DNA from: Bacteroidota bacterium
GTDB taxonomy: Bacteria; Bacteroidota; Bacteroidia; Bacteroidales; Porphyromonadaceae
Length of the DNA stretch: 6,771 nt
Assembly: GCA_023388555.1 (NCBI GenBank)
Contig: JAEWGA010000070.1
Location: forward strand, 1 to 6,771
Direction: 5' to 3'
The notes below the pieces were generated by a model, which did no database searches, was not told the origin of the DNA, and was given only the letters and a program-made list of their open reading frames with translations. The number at the start of each line of letters is the position of its first letter. Position 1 is the stretch's first letter. Positions 1 through 4,687 of the stretch are shown here, piece after piece. Position numbers and translations under genes: made by a program.

Positions 1-6
1 GAAATA

Positions 7-24
7 TTTGGAAAGTTGTCCAAA
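7..24. promoter_or_regulatory. Inverted repeat over the -33 element, possible operator
   Basis: TTTGGA (7-12) and TCCAAA (19-24) are perfect 6-base complements separated by 6 bases. The left arm contains the -33 TTTG, so a dimeric regulator bound here would compete with RNA polymerase. The half-site is not the classical Fnr form (TTGAT-N4-ATCAA), and I see no NrdR-box pair. Any regulator is unknown, and a chance palindrome is possible. Confidence 0.35.
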
Positions 25-37
25 ACAGATAACTTTG
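7..37 (+). promoter_or_regulatory. Bacteroidota-type promoter for nrdDG
   Basis: TTTG at 7-10 (-33 element) is followed after exactly 19 bases by TAACTTTG at 30-37. This is a full match to the Bacteroidota primary sigma consensus TTTG-N19-TAnnTTTG. Transcription would start a few bases after 37 (around 43), giving a leader of about 50 bases before the nrdD start codon at 94. The spacing and both elements fit, so this is likely the promoter of the nrdD-nrdG pair. The start site itself is inferred. Confidence 0.75.
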
Positions 38-93
38 CTGTGTAATAACAACCAATACCTCTTTCTATAACACACCAATAAACCTGTTCCGCT

Positions 94-2493
94 ATGGACA
101 CAACAACAGCAGCAGCCATCACTATAATCAAGCGCGATGGCGCACAACAACCATTTAACCCCCACAAAATACGACAAGCCATAACCAAAGCCTACCGCGC
201 AGGAGGTGTACACGAAGACCCCACCAAAGTGGACCGTATTGTACAACACATCCAGGAGCTTGCCCACAGCCGCCAAGGAGCACCTTTGGCTGTTGAGGAG
301 ATACAGGACCTTGTGGAGGAGCAACTCATGAGCAGCGACCCTTACATTGCAAAAAAGTACATTATTTACCGCGAATGGCGCAATGTAGAGCGCGACAAGC
401 GTACCAGCCTTAAACGTACCATGGACGGCATTGTACGCATAGAGAAAAACGATGTAAACTTAGGGAATGCCAACATGAGCTCCCACACACCGGCCGGACA
501 AATGATGACGTTTGCCTCGGAGGTAACCAAGGACTACGCCCAAAAATATTTAGTATCCCCCCAATTCAGCAGGGCTCACCAGCAAGGCGACATACACATA
601 CACGACCTCGATTACTACCCCACCAAAACAACCACCTGCGTACAATACGACCTGCAAGATATTTTTGAGCGTGGATTCAAAACAAAAAACGGAAGCGTGC
701 GCACCCCACAAAGCATACGCAGCTACGCAACGCTGGCCACCATTGTATTCCAAACCAACCAAAACGAGCAACATGGGGGGCAAGCCATACCCGCGTTCGA
801 CTTCTTTATGGCACCGGGTGTAACCAAAAGCTTTCGTAAACACCTTGCCAACTACCTTAACATCATAGCCGAAATACAACAAACACCCCTCCCCCAAAAC
901 CTACCCCAGCTGCTGGACGACTTAAAGCCACAGCTTACCACAGAGGTAACCGAGGCCGAGCGACTTGCCAAAGAGCTAAAAGAGCAGGGGCACCCCTTGC
1001 CTGTCCAGCAAATAGCCTATGCCCTTAAACGAGCCTACAACGCCACCGAGCGCGACACCCACCAAGCTATGGAAGGGTTTATCCACAACCTAAACACCAT
1101 GCATTCCCGCGGTGGCAACCAAGTGGTTTTCAGTTCTATAAATTATGGCACCGATGTCTCGGCCGAAGGGCGTATGGTTGTGCGCCAACTGCTTAAAGCC
1201 ACACAGGAAGGGTTGGGGCGTGGTGAGGTGCCCATTTTCCCAATCCAAATATTTAAGGTGAAGGAAGGGGTTAACTACTCGGATGCGGACTATAAGTTGG
1301 CAATGGAGCACTTTAACGATGCCCTGGAAGGGAAGCTCAGCTACCAAACCCCCAATTTCGACCTTCTTATAGAAAGTTGCAAGTCCACCGCCCAAGCTCT
1401 TTTCCCCAACTTCGTATTCCTGGATGCCCCTTTTAACAAACACGACCAGTGGGAGGCTACCGACCCCAAGCGCTACCTATACGAAACCGCCACTATGGGG
1501 TGTAGGACCCGCGTTTTCGAAAATGTCAGGGGGCTTAAAAGCAGTGTTGGGCGGGGAAACCTTTCCTTCACCTCTATAAATATGCCACGCTTGGCTATTG
1601 AGGCTATCCGAGAGGCCGAAACCTTCCACCCTGGCGAAAACAAAGAGCAAATACGTACCCAAGCCCGAGAGCTATTCTTACAAAAGGTTCGTAACATGTC
1701 GGTACTCGTTGCCGACCAGCTTTACGAGCGTTACTGCTACCAGCGCACCGCCTTGGCACGGCAATTCCCCTTTATGATGCGTAACGATGTATGGAAAGGG
1801 GGGAAACAGCTGTCGCCCTCCGACGAAGTGGGCGACGTTATAGCACAAGGAACGCTGGGCATTGGCTTCATTGGCGGCCATAACGCTATGGTAGCCATTT
1901 ACGGGGAGGGGCATGCTCATAACCCCGAAGCCTACCAAACCTTATACGATGCTATAAAAGTAATGGGCGAGGTAGCCAACGCATACAAAGCCAAATACAA
2001 CCTTAACTACTCGGTACTGGCCACGCCAGCCGAAGGGCTTTCGGGCAGGTTCACACGTATCGACCGTAAGAAGTACGGCATCATTCCTGGTGTTACGGAC
2101 TTGGAGTACTACGTGAACTCTTTTCATATAGATGTTCGTGAGCCTGTTTCTATATTCGAAAAAATTCGCCTCGAAGCCCCTTTCCATGCACTCACCCTTG
2201 GCGGCCATATAACCTATGTGGAGCTGGATGGCGAAGCTAAGAAAAACATATCCGTTATCCTGAAAATAGTAAAAACAATGAAGGACGAGGGGATAGGGTA
2301 TGGCTCTATTAACCACCCTGTTGATACCTGCCAGGGGTGTGGGTATAGGGGGATTATTTATGATAAGTGCCCCGTTTGCAAGTCGGAACAAATAGAAAGG
2401 CTACGGCGCATCACCGGATACCTTACAGGTAGTTTGGATAGCTGGAACAGTGCAAAGCAAGCCGAGGAGCGCGACCGCATTAAACACCACTAA
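94..2493 (+). CDS. nrdD: Anaerobic (class III) ribonucleoside-triphosphate reductase, large subunit NrdD
   Basis: Cytoplasmic enzyme that reduces ribonucleoside triphosphates to deoxyribonucleotides under anaerobic conditions, using a glycyl radical installed by NrdG. The 799-residue protein starts with an ATP-cone regulatory domain (about residues 9-100, beginning ITIIKRDG), which normally senses ATP/dATP. The NrdD barrel follows. Cys182 (TTTCVQYDL) and Cys470 (TMGCRTRV) match the paired active-site cysteines of the family; the second is the expected thiyl-radical site. Near the C-terminus, Cys746, Cys749, Cys759 and Cys762 form the zinc site (CQGC...CPVC). Gly775 in RITGYLTG is the expected radical glycine. 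Length and domain order are those of an intact enzyme with no sign of frameshift. The ATG at 94 lies about 50 bases after the predicted transcription start and 8 residues before the ATP cone. No clear Shine-Dalgarno is seen, as is usual in this phylum. nrdG follows 12 bases after the stop. Confidence 0.98.
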   Translation: MDTTTAAAITIIKRDGAQQPFNPHKIRQAITKAYRAGGVHEDPTKVDRIVQHIQELAHSRQGAPLAVEEIQDLVEEQLMSSDPYIAKKYIIYREWRNVERDKRTSLKRTMDGIVRIEKNDVNLGNANMSSHTPAGQMMTFASEVTKDYAQKYLVSPQFSRAHQQGDIHIHDLDYYPTKTTTCVQYDLQDIFERGFKTKNGSVRTPQSIRSYATLATIVFQTNQNEQHGGQAIPAFDFFMAPGVTKSFRKHLANYLNIIAEIQQTPLPQNLPQLLDDLKPQLTTEVTEAERLAKELKEQGHPLPVQQIAYALKRAYNATERDTHQAMEGFIHNLNTMHSRGGNQVVFSSINYGTDVSAEGRMVVRQLLKATQEGLGRGEVPIFPIQIFKVKEGVNYSDADYKLAMEHFNDALEGKLSYQTPNFDLLIESCKSTAQALFPNFVFLDAPFNKHDQWEATDPKRYLYETATMGCRTRVFENVRGLKSSVGRGNLSFTSINMPRLAIEAIREAETFHPGENKEQIRTQARELFLQKVRNMSVLVADQLYERYCYQRTALARQFPFMMRNDVWKGGKQLSPSDEVGDVIAQGTLGIGFIGGHNAMVAIYGEGHAHNPEAYQTLYDAIKVMGEVANAYKAKYNLNYSVLATPAEGLSGRFTRIDRKKYGIIPGVTDLEYYVNSFHIDVREPVSIFEKIRLEAPFHALTLGGHITYVELDGEAKKNISVILKIVKTMKDEGIGYGSINHPVDTCQGCGYRGIIYDKCPVCKSEQIERLRRITGYLTGSLDSWNSAKQAEERDRIKHH

Positions 2494-2505
2494 CCCCTTT
2501 ACCCT

Positions 2506-3021
2506 ATGCGGGTTTTGCGCACCTATCGCTGTACAATATGTGATGGCCCAGGGCTAAGGTATGCCATATATTTGGCCGGATGCAGGCATGCCTGCCCAGG
2601 GTGTCACAACCCACTTTCGTGGAACCCCAACCAAGGTGCCGAGCTTACGCCCCAGCTGTTGCAAAGCATACTGCAAGAAATAAGTTCCGACCCTATGTTG
2701 GATGGTATTACCATTAGCGGTGGCGACCCCTACTACGACCCCGCCGGGCTACTACAACTGCTCCAACAGCTTAAAGCGAATAGCCCCTTACCTATATGGG
2801 TATACACCGGCTACACCCTACAAGAGCTACTGGAGGCCGAGCCACTTGCCGCCACCCTGCCCTACATACATACGCTGGTGGACGGCAGGTTTGTACAAGC
2901 CTTAGCCAACCCTTGCTTACAGTGGCGTGGTAGTAGCAACCAACGTATTATCCCCATAGCCGAACAAATTGCCAACGGCACCCTCAGCAGCCCTTACTTC
3001 CAACCTTTAAGCCGGGAGTAA
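2506..3021 (+). CDS. nrdG: Anaerobic ribonucleotide reductase activating enzyme NrdG (radical SAM)
   Basis: Radical S-adenosylmethionine enzyme that generates the glycyl radical on NrdD (expected target Gly775 of the upstream gene). The 171-residue protein contains DGPGLR (residues 13-18) and then the cluster motif GCRHACPGCHN, with Cys26, Cys30 and Cys33 in the CxxxCxxC spacing that binds the 4Fe-4S cluster. SGGDP (71-75) is the glycine-rich SAM-binding motif. IWVYTGYTLQELL (about 97-109) and VDGRF follow, as in other NrdG proteins. Size is normal for this short radical SAM family. The gene begins 12 bases after the nrdD stop on the same strand, so the two are almost certainly co-transcribed. 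The ATG at 2506 places the DGPG motif at the usual distance from the N-terminus. No strong ribosome binding site is visible. Confidence 0.97.
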   Translation: MRVLRTYRCTICDGPGLRYAIYLAGCRHACPGCHNPLSWNPNQGAELTPQLLQSILQEISSDPMLDGITISGGDPYYDPAGLLQLLQQLKANSPLPIWVYTGYTLQELLEAEPLAATLPYIHTLVDGRFVQALANPCLQWRGSSNQRIIPIAEQIANGTLSSPYFQPLSRE

Positions 3022-3031
3022 GGGCTTTTTT
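3009..3031 (+). terminator. Short rho-independent terminator-like hairpin after nrdG
   Basis: AAGCC (3009-3013) pairs with GGCTT (3023-3027) around a 9-base loop, and the 3' arm runs into six T residues (3026-3031). The stem spans the nrdG stop codon (3019-3021). The stem is only 5 pairs, so it is weak. The T-run and position just at the end of the operon support the call. Confidence 0.45.
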
Positions 3032-3182
3032 CATTTCGCCACCCCCATAAGGCGGTATCCCCCCGGTACGGTTGTTAACATGTTTAGGTAAGGCAGTGTA
3101 TTCACCTAGCAGTTGCAAACGTGTTTGCGTAACGCTCTAGCCCCATCAGAATGCATTTTTAATAGAACTTGGGCAACGCTGT

Positions 3183-3207
3183 GTAGAGACGATCTGTAGA
3201 TCGTCTC
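3183..3207 (+). repeat. REP hairpin copy 1
   Basis: GTAG (3183-3186) leads into a 22-base palindrome (3186-3207) with arms GAGACGATCT and AGATCGTCTC around a GT loop. In this copy the pairing extends to 12 bases per arm (3184-3209). Left half of the left inverted pair. Confidence 0.85.
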
Positions 3208-3304
3208 TATGTAAATGCAATTACATTTCAGAAAGTTTTGTGGTTGTAAGGTATCTGGGTAAGGCTTTACACCATACATCTTAAATAGTATCTGCGCTTA
3301 CATT

Positions 3305-3329
3305 GAGACGATCTACAGATCGTCTCTAC
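3305..3329 (-). repeat. REP hairpin copy 2, reversed
   Basis: The same 22-base core (3305-3326) on the minus strand, shown by the AC rather than GT loop. Its GTAG appears as CTAC at 3326-3329. Right half of the left inverted pair. Confidence 0.85.
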
Positions 3330-3423
3330 ACAATGGGATGCGAATACATTTCATCATGCGTTGCGGTTGTGGATTGTACTTGGGTAATTCAGTGTTACAA
3401 ATTTGCGGTGCATGTGATTGCAT

Positions 3424-3993
3424 TCAGGGTCTACTGTGGTTCAATTCATCCGCATCCCATTTGGCTACGTTGGTTTCTATATATTTGGCAATGCGATTCA
3501 GTTCGTTGGTATTGCGAATAATGCGGTCGTAAAAACGCGATTGCCATGCAAAATCCGCCCCTTGTTCACGTGCATACCGACTAACGGCACGTTTTATCCC
3601 AGCAATAACCACAGATAATGCGCCACGCTTGTGTGATATGCCACGCATTTTATCCTCTGTAACTCCCGGTAGGACATCTGACTCCATTAACGATACCGAT
3701 CCCCCCCTATTCTTATAAGCTTCTCCATCAATCTCCACAATAGCATGAAGGTGATTAGGCATTATGGTGAATAAGGGAATTTGCACATACGGGTAATGGG
3801 TACACGCATTCTCTAAATTTTCATAAGCAAATAACCCAATAGGCGAGAGGTAGATTTGTCCATTTTCTATTTCTCCAAACAGATGTCGATGCTTAGCTGT
3901 GCAGATCGTAACAAAATAGGTACCGTCATCGTAGTCGTGCCATTGTGCACGGGTCGTAGGCACACGATATTTGTTGCTGAATTTTTCTGTCAT
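3424..3993 (-). CDS. REP-associated tyrosine transposase (RAYT, Y1_Tnp / HUH family)
   Basis: Complete 189-residue protein of the Y1 transposase fold related to the IS200/IS605 TnpA enzymes, which cut and join single-stranded DNA. YFVTICT (26-32) is the typical first strand. PNHLHAIVEI (79-88) holds the metal-binding HUH pair His81 and His83. WQSRFYDRIIRN (150-161) is a strong RAYT signature. Tyr171 in RIAKYIETNVAKW is the expected catalytic tyrosine. Residues about 89-125 form a polar, probably flexible linker. The gene points against nrdG and away from the peptidase gene. It has no IS-type ends of its own, but REP-like hairpins occur on both sides. RAYTs are usually single-copy genes thought to mobilise REP/REPIN sequences rather than themselves, and the hairpins here are the obvious candidate substrates. 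Base composition appears more AT-rich than the flanking genes. I found no TAnnTTTG promoter in the 70 bases upstream (3994-4063). Confidence 0.93.
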   Translation of the reverse strand: MTEKFSNKYRVPTTRAQWHDYDDGTYFVTICTAKHRHLFGEIENGQIYLSPIGLFAYENLENACTHYPYVQIPLFTIMPNHLHAIVEIDGEAYKNRGGSVSLMESDVLPGVTEDKMRGISHKRGALSVVIAGIKRAVSRYAREQGADFAWQSRFYDRIIRNTNELNRIAKYIETNVAKWDADELNHSRP

Positions 3994-4056
3994 GGTCGAT
4001 TATTCGTAATACAGATGCATGCCGAAAATAAACATTAGGTATCACATCCCCAAAAC

Positions 4057-4095
4057 AACACCGTTAAATTGTGTTTGGGCAAGGCGGTGTTTTTT
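4057..4095 (+). terminator. Terminator-like hairpin upstream of the RAYT gene
   Basis: AACACCG (4057-4063) and CGGTGTT (4085-4091) are perfect 7-base complements around a 21-base loop, and six T residues run from 4090 to 4095. No plus-strand gene precedes it nearby, and the loop is long. It may be fortuitous structure in the repeat region rather than a working terminator. Confidence 0.25.
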
Positions 4096-4182
4096 CGTTT
4101 GGAGAACGCTGTGTATTCACCTAGCGGTGCAATTACATTTCATCATGCGTTGCAGTTGTGGATAGGATTTGGGGAACGCTGT

Positions 4183-4207
4183 GTAGAGACGATCTGTAGA
4201 TCGTCTC
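4183..4207 (+). repeat. REP hairpin copy 3, unpaired
   Basis: Same 22-base core (4186-4207) with GTAG at 4183-4186. It has no reversed partner before the next direct copy at 4318. Its surroundings (4169-4232) match 3169-3232 at an offset of exactly 1000 bases with about three substitutions, so it resembles the left half of a pair that has lost or never had its right half. Confidence 0.85.
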
Positions 4208-4317
4208 AATGTAAATGCAAATACATTTCAGACGGTGTATTTGCTGTAAGGTATTCGGGTAACGCTGTGTTCCCTCCATATCGGGATACATTTTAGATAG
4301 GACTTGCGTAACGCTGT

Positions 4318-4342
4318 GTAGAGACGATCTGTAGATCGTCTC
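4318..4342 (+). repeat. REP hairpin copy 4
   Basis: Same 22-base core (4321-4342) preceded by GTAG at 4318-4321. Left half of the right inverted pair. Confidence 0.85.
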
Positions 4343-4439
4343 ATTGTAAGTGCAATCACATTTCAGAAGGTGTTGCGGTTGTAAGGTATCTGGGGAAGGC
4401 TTTACACCATACATCTTAGATAGTATCTGCGCTTACATT

Positions 4440-4464
4440 GAGACGATCTACAGATCGTCTCTAC
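4440..4464 (-). repeat. REP hairpin copy 5, reversed
   Basis: Same core (4440-4461) on the minus strand, with GTAG read as CTAC at 4461-4464. Right half of the right inverted pair. Confidence 0.85.
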
Positions 4465-4612
4465 ACAATGCGATACGAATACATTTCATCATGTGTTGCG
4501 GTTGTGGATTGTATTTGGGTAAGGCGATGCAATTACATTTCATATTTCCGTTGCGGTTGTTGATAGTATTGATCGCCGCCATACAATTCACAGCTATGCG
4601 CAAACACCAACA

Positions 4613-4639
4613 TTTGCCCACTTTTTCTGTGTATATTTG
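4613..4639 (+). promoter_or_regulatory. Probable promoter of the S46 peptidase gene
   Basis: TATATTTG at 4632-4639 is an exact match to the Bacteroidota -7 element TAnnTTTG, about 50 bases before the start codon at 4688. The nearest upstream TTTG (4613-4616) leaves a spacer of 15 bases, shorter than the usual 19 or so, so the -33 element is doubtful. The element lies just outside the repeat block, giving the gene its own promoter. Confidence 0.45.
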
Positions 4640-4687
4640 TTCCACAACCCTATTTTTTAGTATCACTCCATATAAACAACTAACCCT

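Larger units (their letters stand above)
3180..3332. repeat. REPIN-like inverted pair of REP hairpins, left
   Basis: Two hairpin elements face each other. The outer 28 bases at 3180-3207 are a perfect reverse complement of 3305-3332. With one mismatch the match continues inward through ATGTAA, then becomes imperfect around TGCA. The whole 153-base unit could fold into one long hairpin, or into two separate ones. Both elements carry their GTAG tetranucleotide at the outer end. This is the arrangement called REPIN or BIME in genomes with REP-associated transposases; the name here is by analogy. Confidence 0.8.
3124..3388 (+). repeat. Long direct repeat, left copy
   Basis: This segment recurs at about 4254-4523 on the other side of the transposase gene. 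From 3169 to 3387 the two copies align without gaps at an offset of exactly 1135 bases, with about 15 substitutions by eye (roughly 93% identity). Further left, similarity continues but needs a 5-base gap and is weaker. Each copy contains one inverted pair of hairpins. The outer edges are approximate. Confidence 0.85.
3083..3420. repeat. Left block of decayed interspersed repeats
   Basis: Non-coding stretch between nrdG and the transposase gene. It contains about five imperfect units, each opening with a form of TTGGGnAAnGCnnTGT: near 3086, 3123, 3169, 3256 and 3379. Some units continue with GCAATTACATTTCA-like (3217-3230, 3340-3353) and TTGCGGTTGTGGATTGTA-like (3361-3378) segments. GTGTATTCACCTAGC at 3096-3110 recurs exactly at 4111-4125. 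I see no open reading frame with protein-family features here. Bases 3032-3082 hold nothing I recognise beyond a 4-base CGCC/GGCG pairing. Confidence 0.7.
4315..4467. repeat. REPIN-like inverted pair of REP hairpins, right
   Basis: Second inverted pair, the same length as the left one. GTAG at 4318-4321 and its complement CTAC at 4461-4464 lie near the outer ends. The interior (about 4343-4439) differs from the left pair by several substitutions, while the two 22-base hairpin cores are unchanged. Confidence 0.8.
4254..4523 (+). repeat. Long direct repeat, right copy
   Basis: Partner of the segment at about 3124-3388. Bases 4304-4522 align to 3169-3387 without gaps (about 15 differences by eye). 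The two copies bracket the transposase gene and could recombine to delete it together with the sequence between. Confidence 0.85.
4071..4560. repeat. Right block of decayed interspersed repeats
   Basis: Non-coding stretch between the transposase and peptidase genes, made of about seven imperfect units opening with TTTGGGnAAnGC-like sequence: near 4074, 4098, 4168, 4253, 4303, 4392 and 4514. The conserved GCAATTACATTTCA segment or a close variant occurs at 4129-4142, 4217-4230, 4352-4365, 4475-4488 and 4529-4542. TTGCGGTTGT-like segments follow at about 4150, 4496 and 4551. Between AACGCTGTGT and GCAATTACATTTCA lies a variable slot, holding either a REP hairpin or an unrelated short sequence. 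The short reading frames seen here are produced by the repeats and have no protein features. Confidence 0.75.

Noticed and set aside
1942..2391. 149-codon minus-strand frame inside nrdD, and similar ones at 550-897 and 1090-1443
   Set aside because: Antisense shadows of a highly conserved gene whose plus-strand protein has complete active-site motifs.
3303..3618. Plus-strand reading frames of 66-72 codons across the left repeats and the RAYT 3' end
   Set aside because: They are Cys/Trp-rich translations of repeat sequence or antisense to the transposase gene, without any domain or plausible start context.
3424..3993. Ordinary IS200/IS605 insertion sequence
   Set aside because: The protein carries RAYT signatures (WQSRFYDRIIRN), there is no TnpB partner, and no element ends close to the gene are evident. 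The hairpins lie 90 or more bases away in paired repeats instead.
3183..4464. CRISPR array, because of several short identical repeats
   Set aside because: Only five copies, in both orientations, with spacings of about 98 to over 850 bases and spacers that are themselves related repeats. No cas genes. The pattern is REP-like.
4632..4687. Riboswitch or attenuator in the peptidase leader
   Set aside because: The leader would be about 45 bases, and I see no stable stem or conserved element in it.
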